From Microplitis mediator (taxonomy: Eukaryota > Arthropoda > Insecta > Hymenoptera > Braconidae), in NCBI RefSeq assembly GCF_029852145.1, contig NC_079971.1:13249697-13313696 (forward strand): a stretch of DNA of 64,000 bases, read 5' to 3'. A model generated the notes under the pieces. The model did no database searches. It was not told the DNA's origin and saw only the letters and a list, made by a program, of their open reading frames with translations. Both the position numbers and the translations under genes were made by a program. Positions 12,060 through 22,657 of the stretch are shown piece by piece (position 1 is the first letter of the stretch; each line of letters starts with the position of its first letter).

Positions 12060-12265
12060 GCAGATTCATTACTTTTTGACGAAAGTGTGCGCGCGTAAGT
12101 CTATGATTTGATCGCCGTTTTTTTTTTTCAAAAGTAGGTTGAAAAGAGAAAAAGATCCTGAAAATTTCAGCCCGAAGTGATCAAATTCAGCCGCTGGGGA
12201 ACTTTTTGAAATTTGAAAAATGTTGATTTTTTAGTCATTTTTAAAAATTCATACCTCAGCTCCTA
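12007..12265. repeat. (TA)n and first part of carrier TIR repeat, copy A
   Basis: After (TA)n the sequence is an inverted match to the carrier repeat at 46200-46380. It contains the blocks CAGCCGCTGGGGAAC and ATTCATACCTCAGCTCCT. The carrier continues at 15181-15331 and 17228-17575, with W2, W4 and W5 inserted between these parts. No coding function. Confidence 0.75.
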
Positions 12266-12503
12266 CACGGAAAAAAAATTCTAATTAAATTTACGATAAT
12301 AATATCGTAATTTGTCCTATTCATTATTGTAGTGGTAGACTAGACTTTCAAAATCATAATTTTTACGATGTAGCGTTGGAAATTTCACTTAAGAAATAAT
12401 ACTTCAGACAAATAATACGAAGTTTTAAGCTCTTTAATATAAATTACGATGTGAATATCGTAAAATTTGAAGAGAAATTTTAAATAAAAGAATAAAATAA
12501 TAA

Positions 12504-12587
12504 TCGTTCGGACGTTGGATTCGAACCCAAGTCTTTTCGAGTGCGAAGTGTCCGACGCCTTGGACCACTCGGCCACCGAAGATCCTA
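12504..12587 (-). tRNA. tRNA-Ser/Leu-like sequence (degenerate), inside W2
   Basis: Minus strand shows an excellent A box (TGGCCGAGTGG) and B box (GGTTCGAATCC) at class II tRNA spacing, total about 84 nt. Acceptor and T stems carry mismatches and no clean anticodon stem forms, so it is a pseudogene or a SINE-like head rather than a working tRNA. It is the source of an open frame reading MAEWSKASDT, which is the usual translation of such tRNA-like DNA and not a protein. Confidence 0.6.
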
Positions 12588-12887
12588 CACTTTAGATGGT
12601 TTTTATGGTCTATATAAACAATTTGAATAAAAATTCATAAGTCATGAGAGCGCCTCTTGCGGAGGACACCGTTAATATTTAAAAATTACGATACAACATC
12701 GTAATTTTTATAGCTTACATCGTATTATGACAGAGGCACCACTGTAATATTTATTTCACTTAAAAGTACATAGAAAGATAAATATAGGAAAAAATATAGT
12801 TTTTGAATTGTAATTGTTATTTCTTTTTTTTTTACGATGTTAAATTGTTATTTTTGAAGTAGTTTTTAATCCTAATAAAAAAAGGCC

Positions 12888-15047
12888 ATTCGGCAGCCGA
12901 AATGGAAGTAGATTTCTCATTGTTGAATTTTTTTTACTGTTCAAATGAAAGCTTATAATAAAATAAATTTTTTTTTTTACATTTTCTTAAAAATTCTCGA
13001 GATGATAAAACAAAAAAATCAAAAAATTATAAGTATAATGCCAAAAATTGATGCTAACTAAATGAACTTCAGAAGAATTTTTGATGATAATGCACTATAT
13101 GTTTTGATTTGACGTTATTTAAAGATCCGTATGCATATATTCAAACTATCGGACCAATGGTATTCCGGACCCTATTCGAAAAATTATGATAGATTATGGT
13201 TTTAATGTTCGAGAATTCTACCATAAAGACAAAGGCGATAATTTGCTTTCAATAAAATTTACTAATAAAATATTCTAAAATTAAAAATTGATTGTGATAC
13301 ATCAAAGTGTCATACTTGAAATTAGTACTAATATTTGAAATAAGAAGCCTATTAGAATATCAAACGACGAGTAGATATAGTTAATATTTTCATCATAACT
13401 AATGTTAATCTTGTTATTGATCTATCCTATCATTTATACTCTGTCGATAAAATAAAATTGTATATACCCACTGAATTGAGATGTTTAGATTTTATAAGTG
13501 TCAAACTGCGATAATATAAATTTAAGTAGCTCCATGAATGTACTAAGAAGTAGGAGAACTAATGCAATAGCAAAATTTCATTGAATGAATGGTAAAATAA
13601 GTAATTTCAGTGGTCTAGGCATATATCGCGTTACAGATGCCATAAGGGCATATACCGGCAAAAGGTCCTGGTGAAAAGCCATAAGGGCATATAAAAAATT
13701 TTTTTTCGGTAATCGACGTAGTTTTGTCCGAAATGTGGAGAAATGCTAAAAAAAAATTTTATATGCCCTTATGGCTTCCGTGACCCACTTCGGATGCCAG
13801 AAGGGCATAGCAAAAAAATTTTTTTTCGGGAATAGATGAATTTTCATCCGAAATGTGCAGAAATGCAAAAAAAATATTTTATATGCCCTTATGGCTCCCG
13901 GAACCCACCTCGGATGCCATAAGGGCATATAAAAAAAATTTTTTTTTGGGAATCAACGTACTTTTGTATGAAACGTGTAGAAATGCAAAAAAAAAAATTT
14001 TCGCCTAACTAAAAATTTTCTTGGACTTAAAAAAAATAACAGAACTTTTTTTATATGCCCTTATGGCATCCGAGGTGGGTCCCGGGAGCCATAAGGGCAT
14101 ATAAAAAAAATTTTTTTCGGGAATCGATGTATTTTCGTCCGAAATGTGCAGAAATGCAAAAAAAAAATTTATATGCCCTTATGGTTCCGGGGTGCCATAA
14201 GGGCATATAACTTGTTATATGCCCTTATGGCATCTGTAACGCGATATATATTGGCATGAAATTTAAAGCTTATTCGAAGAGCTTTCAGATGAATTCGATA
14301 TAAAGTCGATAAGTTATCACATTCAAAAGATATTAAAGGAAGAATAAGTAAAAATATGAATTTTGGGTATTTTGAAAATTTTGAAATGCTATAACTTCTA
14401 AACTAATCGACCGATTGAGCTCATTTTCAAACTCGAACAAGGTAGTCACCCACAAAATACGTATACTAAGTTTCAAGGTGATCGGTTCGAAATTGTAGCT
14501 ATAATCAAAGTGAAAACCTGCATAAAATTAGTTTCTACAACATTTTGTAAATGTTCAAAACCATTTATCTATTAGAAAAAATGGTCAAATCAACAAGCTG
14601 TATAGTCAAAATTGTAGGCAATCGTACGAGCTTTCACATAGAACAAACGAAAATAAGCAATCTCTTTCCGTTTAGAAGTTACATCCAGTTAAAGCAGCAA
14701 ACAAATTTTTTTTGAAAATTTTACAAAATTTTAATTAACTATAACTGCTAAACTTATTGGCCGAATTGGCTCATCTTCGAACTCATCCAAGGTAATCGTC
14801 TATAGAATAAGTATACTGAGTTTTATTAAGATCGGTGTAGAATTGTAGACGCTATCGTTGGAGAACGGCGCGTTATATTATATATACATATATATATATA
14901 TATATAAATACATATATAAACTTTTGAACAAAATGTATTTTCTGACTCAGCTCGTCGAGCTGAGTTGAGATATAGCAAAATTTTTCGAAAATTCCATTAT
15001 GAGGACAAATACAATAGTTAGATTTCTATGAAATCTACTAAAAGTCT
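12888..15047. mobile_element. Repeat B, copy 1 (inside W2)
   Basis: This segment matches 42012-44640 in inverted orientation. It starts at AAAAAAAGGCCATTCGGCAG and ends near TCTATGAAATCTACTAAAAG. Interrupting it are W3 (13624-14246) here, and a different foldback in the other copy. Parts resemble the carrier repeat ends (ATTATGATAGATTATGG). It includes a (TA)-rich tract and the palindrome GACTCAGCTCGTCGAGCTGAG. No coding capacity; the class is unknown. Confidence 0.7.
13624..14246. mobile_element. Palindromic-word element W3 (GCCATAAGGGCATATA), TA target
   Basis: The inverted ends are TATCGCGTTACAGATGCC. Between them the word GCCATAAGGGCATATA, or its complement, recurs about ten times. The words are separated by near-identical spacers containing CGTCCGAAATGTGNAGAAATGC, again in both orientations. 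TA flanks both ends. The matching uninterrupted site GGCATATAAAGGCATG is at about 42865 (inverted) in the other repeat B copy. No coding capacity. Confidence 0.8.
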
Positions 15048-15331
15048 TTGTTAAAATTACGATGTTAAATAGTAAAAAATATAACCCACATAGGTAATTT
15101 TGAAATTGACGCTAATAAAAGTCTAGTCCACGATTACGATATTAACATCGTAAATTTTGCTAGAATTTTCTTTCCGTGTATATAACTTAGAGCTTAAATC
15201 TAAACGGCATTTTTCTCTTTCAACATTATATTTTCCAGAAAAAAATACCTCATTGATTTGAATTTACTTCTGGCCTAGCTGTGGGCTTCTAACTGAGCTC
15301 CTGTTTGAATCATTTTTTTCCAATTTTCAAA

Positions 15332-16139
15332 CCCTCGCGGATTCGGAGTTACTGTAAAATCACAGTGAAATCATAGTGAAATCAATTTTACCGTAAGTTT
15401 ACTGTGTATTGACGGTAATTTCATAGTGAATTCAGTCATTTTGTGCCATTTCGTCACTGTGGTTCTGTAGTAATTTTACAGTAATTTTATGGTAGTTCCG
15501 TTGTGATTTCACTTGTGATTCTTTCGTAGGCTTACGATTAATTTACCATAGTTTCATGATAATCTTACTGTCGATGAACTATCGATTTATGGTAACCCGA
15601 CAATGGTAACACTGAGGCTTTATCATGGATTTGCAGTAAGTTTATCGTGGTTTCACTAAGAATTCACTGTGATTCCATAGTAATCTGATGGTGTTAACTC
15701 TGCGGCTTCACAATAGTTTCACAGTCAGTTCATAGTGGTTTTACCATGATTTTACTGTGATCCCATGGAGACCTAGTAGTATTAGCACTGTGACTCTATG
15801 ATATTTTCACAGCAAATTATTAGTGTTTTCTCCATGATTTAACTCTACGTTGATAGTGATCTGATACGGTACATCTATCATTAATCCAATTTCAAAATCA
15901 AAATTTGAATTTTTAATGTCATTAATCGATAGAAATGAAATTAAAAAAAAAATAATATCAATTATTTTATAAATGCTCCTATAATTATTTGTAAGTTTAG
16001 CGAATATTTGGGCACATATGTATTTTATTTAATATAAATTTAGCTATTTTAGGAATTTCCGAGCGAAACTTTATCTGTATTTATCTTATTTAGTTAATTT
16101 TATAAAAGCCTAAGACGGTAAAATTCTTCAGAATTATGA

Positions 16140-16170
<31 letters not shown>

Positions 16171-17227
16171 AATTGAATAACTTTTTTTTCAAAACTGTAT
16201 AAATTAAATTTAAACTATTGCAAAAATTAAAGAGAACATCATTTAGATTAATATTTCAATAGTAAATATTTATTATTTATCATAATTTAAAATAAAATAT
16301 TCTTAAATTAAGAAAACTTGATGATTTACAAATGAAGACAAAAATTTTTTTTTATAAATATCGAATTCTTTTAATTTTATAGTATTCAATAAAATAATTT
16401 TTCTTATAGCTTAGTCTTGAGTATATATAGTATTGAATAGCATCAAGTAACAGATTAAATATTTAGTTCTAAATGCGTGTGGTGGCCGAGCGGGCTAAAG
16501 TACATGACTTAAGCTGCTCTCAATCGAAGGGTCGGCAGTTCGAGTCCCATCATACGTTGAAAAGAATGAAAATTCCTTCTTTACCGAGGGTAAAGAAATA
16601 GCATTTTATCCTCCAGAGCAATTACATGAAGTCGTACAAAAAGATAATATATATTTTTTTAAACAAGAAAAATCATTTATTGAAAAACCAAGATTAGGAT
16701 TATTGTTGCTATTATAATATTATTATCTTCTTTTAATCAATAAATATAGAATCTCAATATTGCCCCTAAATCTCGATAAAAACTAAGCAGATCCAGGAAT
16801 AAATGATTAAGAAATCACAGTAATATTACTGTCAACTCACAGTGATATTGTTGTGATTTCACGAAGAATCTATAGTAAGACTGCTGTGAAATCACTATAT
16901 GATGACGGTATTATTACCGAGAAAGCATGACTGAAACACTGCAGATCCAGGATAAACTGATAGTGAAATCACTGTAAATACACAGTAATACCACTCTCAA
17001 CTTACAGCTATACTACTGTAAATTAACTGTAATGCTATTGTGATTCTACTATGAATCGATGGTGAAATCATCATAAAATTACCATCGGATGGTAATAAAA
17101 TCACAGTAAGCAAATGGCACAAAATCACAGTGATTTCACTGTCATTTCACCATGGGTTCACTATCTTTCCACTATGATCTCACCGAAATTTCACCATGAT
17201 TTCGAAGTAATTCCGAATCCGTGAGGG
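15332..17227. mobile_element. Palindromic-word TIR element W4 (CACAGTGA words)
   Basis: The inverted ends are CCCTCGCGGATTCGGA and CCCTCACGGATTCGGA. About 550 bp at the left and 430 bp at the right consist of degenerate CACAGTGATTTCACTGTGA words. The centre (15900-16790) is AT-rich and carries a tRNA-like sequence. It is inserted in the carrier repeat; the uninterrupted site CAATTTCAAAGTGCTCTG lies at about 28725 (inverted). Only A residues flank the insertion, so target duplication length cannot be fixed. Non-autonomous. Confidence 0.75.
16476..16557 (+). tRNA. tRNA-Leu/Ser-like sequence (degenerate), inside W4
   Basis: About 82 nt with A box TGGCCGAGCGG and B box AGTTCGAGTCC. The acceptor arm CGTGTGG pairs with TCATACG over seven positions including wobbles. 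ACTTAAG in the anticodon region recalls a Leu(UAA) tRNA, but the T stem and anticodon stem do not pair. Probably a tRNA pseudogene or SINE head. Confidence 0.55.
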
Positions 17228-17855
17228 AAGCGCTCTCAAATCTACAATTTTTGAAGTAAAGGGATAATCAAGAGCTCCAATTTTTCGTTAAAGTATGCTC
17301 TATTAATTCCGTTTTTATTTTTCGCTGATTTCTGCTATGTCTTCGACATACAGCCGCATAAAGCCAATCAATTTCTTAAAAATCGCTGTTTTTAGTCACC
17401 CACTTTTTTTTTGCTATCAACTCGAAATCTTTCAAGAATTTCAGGATTACACATTATTCTATTTTTAAATAGCCCTGAAAATCATAACTTTGGTTTTGAC
17501 CTTGTTTCGGAGCTATGAATTTTTGAAATTGTCGAATTTTCAACTTTATATGATGGTTTTCGGACTTTTATCATCACCCGAGTCGAAATATTAGACGTAA
17601 GTTGAACGTTCTTAACGTTTTCAACGTCATTTGAACGTTCTTAACGTTTTAAACGTAAATTGAACGTCTTTAACGTTTTGAAAGTAAATTGAACGATTTT
17701 TTTGTATTTTGGTTCATAAAGAATTGGTAATTTCATGAGTTATGATTTAAATCAAACTAAATTTAGTTTAATGATAACATCAATTACTTTATTTCAATAT
17801 TTGTAATCACAATTTTCATCACCTTGATATCATAATATATGAACAGATATACATA

Positions 17856-19360
17856 TGGGGCATTCCATGCCAAATCACCGAGGTTTCGGCCCGACCCCCT
17901 TCGATTTCGCTGAAAATTTTTTATCATTTTCTACCCTACCAAAGACATTTTCCTGAATTTTTTCAGATTTTTTTACCCAACCCAAAAAAAGTTACGAATT
18001 TTTGAAAAAAAAACGCTCTTTTTTTTTCAAATTGCTGTAACTTTGACACAAATTGACATTTTGGCACTTTTTTTTTTTGAAAAATTTTGTTTTTAATTGT
18101 AGTTTTCAGAAAAAAATACAAAAAATTTTTCGGAAGTCACGATATATAAAATATTTCAGTTTTTTCAATAAAACCGTAATTTTTTCGAAGTCGGAAACCT
18201 TCGATTCTCAATTTTTTTGTCTCAAAAAAAACTTCAACCAAGACAGTATTGGACCCCGCCATTCCCATTTTGTGCCGACTTTCCTTTACATTTTTTTTTT
18301 TCGATTGAAATTAAAAAAATTTCTAAATTTGGCTTATTTTTTATGACTTTGCGCTGAAGTTTCTTTGGATTGTTTTTAAAAGCTCAGAAGTTGAATAAAA
18401 TTGGACAATAACAACCGTAAAGTGTATTAGGGGCAAGAATTGATTTTTTCGGAAGAAAATTCCCAATTTTGAAATACAGTGAAACCTAAACCTACAATTA
18501 ACCTTCTCACTAAGACAATTTATAGATAAACTCAGAAAAATATCGATAGCCTTATAGACAATTTTAGATCAAATTGAACGGAATATAGTATAGTACCGGA
18601 TATCTCAACTGGTAGAGCACTCGGCGCGATACCGACATGGTCTAGGTTCGATTCTCAGTTCGGGCTATCGATATTTTTCTGAGTTCATCTATAAATTGTC
18701 TTAGTGAGAAGGTTAATTGTAGGTTTAGGTTTCACTGTATTTCAAAATTGGGAATTTTCTTCCGAAAAAATCAATTCTTGCCCCTAATACACTTTACGGT
18801 TGTTATTGTCCAATTTTATTCAACTTCTGAGCTTTTAAAAACAATCCAAAGAAACTTCAGCGCAAAGTCATAAAAAATAAGCCAAATTTAGAAATTTTTT
18901 TAATTTCAATCGAAAAAAAAAAATGTAAAGGAAAGTCGGCACAAAATGGGAATGGCGGGGTCCAATACTGTCTTGGTTGAAGTTTTTTTTGAGACAAAAA
19001 AATTGAGAATCGAAGGTTTCCGACTTCGAAAAAATTACGGTTTTATTGAAAAAACTGAAATATTTTATATATCGTGACTTCCGAAAAATTTTTTGTATTT
19101 TTTTCTGAAAACTACAATTAAAAACAAAATTTTTCAAAAAAAAAAAAAAGTGCCAAAATGTCAATTTGTGTCAAAGTTACAGCAATTTGAAAAAAAAAGA
19201 GCGTTTTTTTTCAAAAATTCGTAACTTTTTTTGGGTTGGGTAAAAAAATCTGAAAAAATTCAGGAAAATGTCTTTGGCAGGGTAGAAAATGATAAAAAAT
19301 TTTCAGCGAAATCGAAGGGGGTCGGGCCGAAACCTCGGTGGTTTGGCATGGAATGCCCCA
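17856..19360. mobile_element. Near-perfect 1.5 kb foldback element, TA target
   Basis: The arms start TGGGGCATTCCATGCCAAAT and match almost base for base for about 700 bp on each side of a small loop at 18560-18700. TA flanks both ends (17854-17855 and 19361-19362). Two nearly identical open frames (18053-18346 plus and 18868-19164 minus) are mirror images of the same arm, and are not genes. The loop holds a tRNA-like sequence. Such a structure would yield hairpin RNA if transcribed. Confidence 0.85.
18594..18666 (+). tRNA. tRNA-like sequence in the palindrome loop
   Basis: About 73 nt. Four of five anticodon-stem pairs (CTCGG/CCGAC), a D arm TCTC-AACTGG-GAGC, a mostly paired T arm around GGTTCGATTCT and five acceptor pairs can be drawn. 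Position 33 is G instead of U, so it is unlikely to be a functional tRNA. It is the only sizeable non-repeated part of the foldback. Confidence 0.55.
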
Positions 19361-19849
19361 TATACAGTGTTAAAGATAGAAGAATGAAATTGAAAAAAAT
19401 TTTTTTTCAAAATACGAATTCTTTATTTAAGAGCCAGAAAATCGGACGACAAAATTTAAGCGAATTGACGTGATTATAAACTAGGAGTACAAAATCGATG
19501 AAAAAAATTTTTTGGTATGCTTATGTTTTTTTATTGGAAGTATAAATAGGTTTTAGTTTTATGATAAATATGGTTTCAATTTATGATACTCCAATCTACG
19601 TTCAAAACGTTAAAAACGTTCATTTTACGTTTAAAACGTTAAGAACGTTCAATTTACGTCTAATATTTCGACTCGGGTAGCTTTATAATTCCACGGTATC
19701 AATTGTTACTTTGTTGAAATTTTACAGTAAAGAAAGAAGCAAATGGTTTCGTTATAAGTAAAAATAAATATTCAAGACGTCTGGTTTTTTTTCTATGTGT
19801 CAAATTATTAACACATTCATGTTTTTTTTTATTTGTTTTAAAAATGTAT

Positions 19850-20092
19850 TCATGCCCATGAAATCTGTGTGTGTGCTGAACATAAAAATGTCAAGCTAAA
19901 AGTATCGGCTCTGACAAATAAATTTGAATACTGAGATTCAATTGCTGCTTCTGTTTGCAGTTTTGATAATAGCGAATGCATGTTACACCAATGTAAAAAC
20001 TGCCATGGAATAAAAGTAATAAAGGATTGGATTGATGAGCCGAATTTTAATTTGCAACAGGACGTCATTAATTACTCTGGCCTACACTCATT
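19850..20092 (+). pseudogene. U1 family transposase-like gene, middle exon
   Basis: The plus strand reads a cysteine/histidine-rich segment: CPHEICVCAEHKNVKL, one in-frame stop, then CMLHQCKNCHGIKVIKDWID. The C-x-C, C-x4-C and C-x2-C spacing suggests a zinc-binding domain. The frame is cut at about 20095 by the U2 insertion and resumes near 21565 with a TTD segment. Amino-terminal exons of the same family are seen separately at 49825-50350. The annotated minus-strand ORF here is only the shadow of this exon. Confidence 0.5.
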
Positions 20093-20249
20093 TTGGTGTC
20101 TAAGATTTTAGACCTAATTTTGGGTATATTTTGCGAGCTGATACGAGAAAACTAGTCACATTTTTCATATCAGCTCTTGTTCATGAGAAAAAAGAAGAAT
20201 ACATATTTTAAAAAAAATATTAATTTACTTGGAAATTATACATTAAGAA

Positions 20250-21411
20250 AACTTTTTTTGAGTGATTTTCTTGAGTGAAATTGTCCTGGGAAGTCACGCA
20301 AGATTCCTTAGCAATAATCAGCCATCATATGAATATCCCATCTGCCTTGGTACCTGTGCTCCATTGCTTTTATATCCTGGTGGAAACGTTCACCTTGTTC
20401 TTCGCTAAAATCTGCTAAATTATGTCCAAAATGATAGATATGATTATGCAGGTAGTGCACTTTCAAGCTCATATTACAGCCTAAATTTTTGAAGTTCAGC
20501 AGCATTTCTTCGACTAACTGTTTGTAGTTATCTATTTTAGAGTTACTAAGAAAGTTTTGTGTAACAACGACAAAAGATTCCCACGCAAGTTTTTCTATTT
20601 CAGTCATAGAAGCTTCAAATTTCGTACAACTTTTAATTAGTTGACGTATCTGAGGCCCATCAAAAATTCCAGCCTTTAATTTCTCAGTACTCAATCCAGG
20701 AAATTTTTGAGAAAGAAACTTGAAGCATTGACCATTTTGGTCAAGAGCTTTGACAAATGGTGTCATAAGCCCTAGTTTTATGTGCAAAGGTGGAAGAATG
20801 ATTTTTTCTCGCGGAACTAAAGGCTGGTTTATGACATTTTTTTCACCAAGAACAAGATTTCTGGTAGGCCAGTTTTTTTGAGTCCAATGACTAGATCTAG
20901 CTTCACTATCCCAGAAACAAATAAAACAAGGATATTTTGTATAACCACTCTGTTGGCCCAACAAAAAATTGACCATTTTCAAGTCGACACAAATTACCCA
21001 AACATGTTCAGAATATTTTATTTTTTCTAGAAGAACTAGAATTACCTTGTATTCTTCTTTCATAGATGTAGAATGGGCGAGTGGAATAGGGGCATATTTA
21101 CTACCATTGTGTAAAAGGACTGCTTTGAGACTTCTTTTACTGCTGTCGATAAAAAGACGCCAATCACTTGCATGTTAAGTCCAGGCCCATGAAAGTCATC
21201 AAGCCGTTCACATCATGACAAAATACAGAATTTTCATTAGAAAAAAAAAATTGTAGTAAGTTAGATTGCCAATTTCAATACCAAAATATACAGAATACAA
21301 GCGAATTACCGTGTCATTAATCGGTTTCCGTTGATCTTTCATTATATACTCACCGCATATGTAACAAAACATATCAGGATCGTTAATGCAACTTCTTGAC
21401 TTACTTGCCAT
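20250..21411 (-). pseudogene. U2 family gene, decayed insertion in U1
   Basis: Minus strand. The amino end (21411 to about 21250) begins MASKSRSCINDPDMFCYICG, a probable zinc-finger (C-x2-C). A deletion joins it to DDFHGPGLNM, a one-base frameshift near 21175 follows, then the main frame reads STSMKEEYKVILVLLEK, DLKMVNFLLGQQSGYTKYPC, PPLHIKLGLM, GLSTEKLKAGIFDGPQIRQL, FSEEQGERFHQDIKAMEHRY and MMADYC. A stop replaces the next expected residue and remnants continue to about 20215. The phrases match, from memory, a high-copy family of uncharacterised arthropod and cnidarian proteins. Biochemical role unknown. This copy is dead. Confidence 0.6.
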
Positions 21412-21564
21412 TATATACTTATACGATTAATGTCATAAAAGTAGTCCTAACATGGACTGATTTTGGATAAAACCGTAAAAAATTTAAAATGAGACCTGTA
21501 GGTAAACCAGAGCTGTCAGCTGACATCTAGTGGCAGCAATGTAGTTCATACTACCTACCTTACT

Positions 21565-22655
21565 GACTACAGATGCGAACAGAGCTGCACCAAAACAAAT
21601 TTTTTTTTTTTGTAGGCCAGTGTTATAAACATTGGGACACAACAGGAAGTAGAGCTTATCTAGTTGATTATACGGATACTAGAAGCAACTTTTTAGATAA
21701 TCTATTTTCTGATGTGTGGAATTTAACTATACATTCGCACATTGCAGATTCTCAGAAAAAGTACTAAGATGATTGTAAAAAAAATTGCAGCCTGATACTT
21801 GTATAATTATAATGGATTTTGCAGAGAATTACTCATTCATTCTACAACGATCAGTGCAAGCTTTTTATTACAACAATTCACAAGCTACAATCCATCCTTT
21901 CTGTTTATATTATAAAGATCTTGGTAACGAAGAGAAGAAACAACCGGAGCAACTTAATTTTTGTGTATTAAGCGATACAAAAGACCATTTCGCTTATACA
22001 ATTCACGCATTTCGAAATAAATTGATACAAGTTTGGAAAAATGATTTTCCAAGGATTGAAAATATTATTTATTTTTCCGATGGAGCGCCCAGTCAATATA
22101 AAAATAAGTATGATTTCAAAGAGTTAATAAAAATGAAAATACTAGTATTAGTTAATGATTCAATTTTTCTTAACAAAAAAAAATTTACTCTGGTATGACT
22201 TATAAAATGTAATAAGAGCTTTTTTGGTTGTTTATACAGAAACAATTTGATTAATATTTGCAACCACGAAAAAGATTTTGGACTTAAAGTAATCTCCTAC
22301 AATTTTTCCGCTACAAGTCATGAAAAAAGTGTTTGTGATGGTATTGGAGCACTTGCAAAACGAACAACTATGAGACACTGCATACGATCTCCACCAATAA
22401 AGCAAATAACTAGTCTATTAGAAGTGTATGAGTTTATACCTAAAGAGCTAAAAAGCATCAGGTAAATATGAAAATGAAAATTTAGCATCTATATCAATCT
22501 ATCATAAAACTATTAATAATTATTATTCATAGAGCCTTATGGGTTTCTGGCACTGAGGTTCAAAAGAATCAAAGGAACCTAAGAAGGAAATTTGACAACG
22601 TTTCAACGGTAAAAGACACAAGATTACATACAAGACCAGTAATAATCATTGGCTG
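21565..22655 (+). pseudogene. U1 family transposase-like gene, carboxy-terminal exons
   Basis: The reading starts with a TTD segment just after the U2 insertion and contains early stops. It then continues as CIIIMDFAENYSFILQRSVQ, HPFCLYY, FSDGAPSQYKNK. An intron (22108-22239, donor GTATGA, acceptor TTATACAG) leads to LINICNHEKDFGLKVISYNF and ATSHEKSVCDGIGALAKR. A second intron (22462-22532) joins IR to ALWVSGTE in phase. The three acidic positions (D in MDFAENYS, D in FSDGAPSQ, D in VCDGIG) could form a DDE/D-type catalytic set, but this is inference. The gene is then cut by the foldback at 22658; a short tail with a stop resumes at 23488. Confidence 0.6.
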
Positions 22656-22657
22656 TA

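Larger units (their letters stand above)
12266..15178. mobile_element. TIR element W2 (ATTACGAT words), TA target duplication
   Basis: The inverted ends start CACGGAAAAAAAATTCTA (left) and CACGGAAAGAAAATTCTA (right arm complemented), extending about 45 bp. TA is duplicated at 12264-12265 and 15179-15180. The uninterrupted target CTCCTATATAACTTAG is present (inverted) near 46220, so the insertion is proved within the window. Its own sequence, about 755 bp, contains many ATTACGAT / ATCGTAAT words and a tRNA-like segment. It was later enlarged by the 12888-15047 repeat. There is no transposase; TA specificity suggests mobilisation by a Tc1/mariner-like enzyme. Confidence 0.8.
17576..19678. mobile_element. 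TIR element W5 (AACGTT words) with a nested palindrome
   Basis: The inverted ends begin ACCCGAGTCGAAATATTAGA. The subterminal regions (17590-17690 and 19600-19665) are strings of AACGTT-centred words such as AACGTTCTTAACGTTTT. The element is interrupted by the palindrome at 17856-19360. Without it the element is about 600 bp and has no coding capacity. Target duplication not identified. Confidence 0.7.

Noticed and set aside
12385..12576. Open frame starting MAEWSKASDT
   Set aside because: It is the translation of a tRNA-Ser/Leu-like sequence; this peptide is a familiar artefact of such DNA.
13624..14246. CRISPR-like array of repeated 16-bp words
   Set aside because: The repeats occur in both orientations, spacers are repeated too, the host is eukaryotic, and TIRs plus TA duplications identify a transposable element.
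18053..19164. Two nearly identical 97-98 residue proteins on opposite strands
   Set aside because: They are mirror images of the two arms of one palindrome and rich in homopolymer-encoded Phe/Lys.
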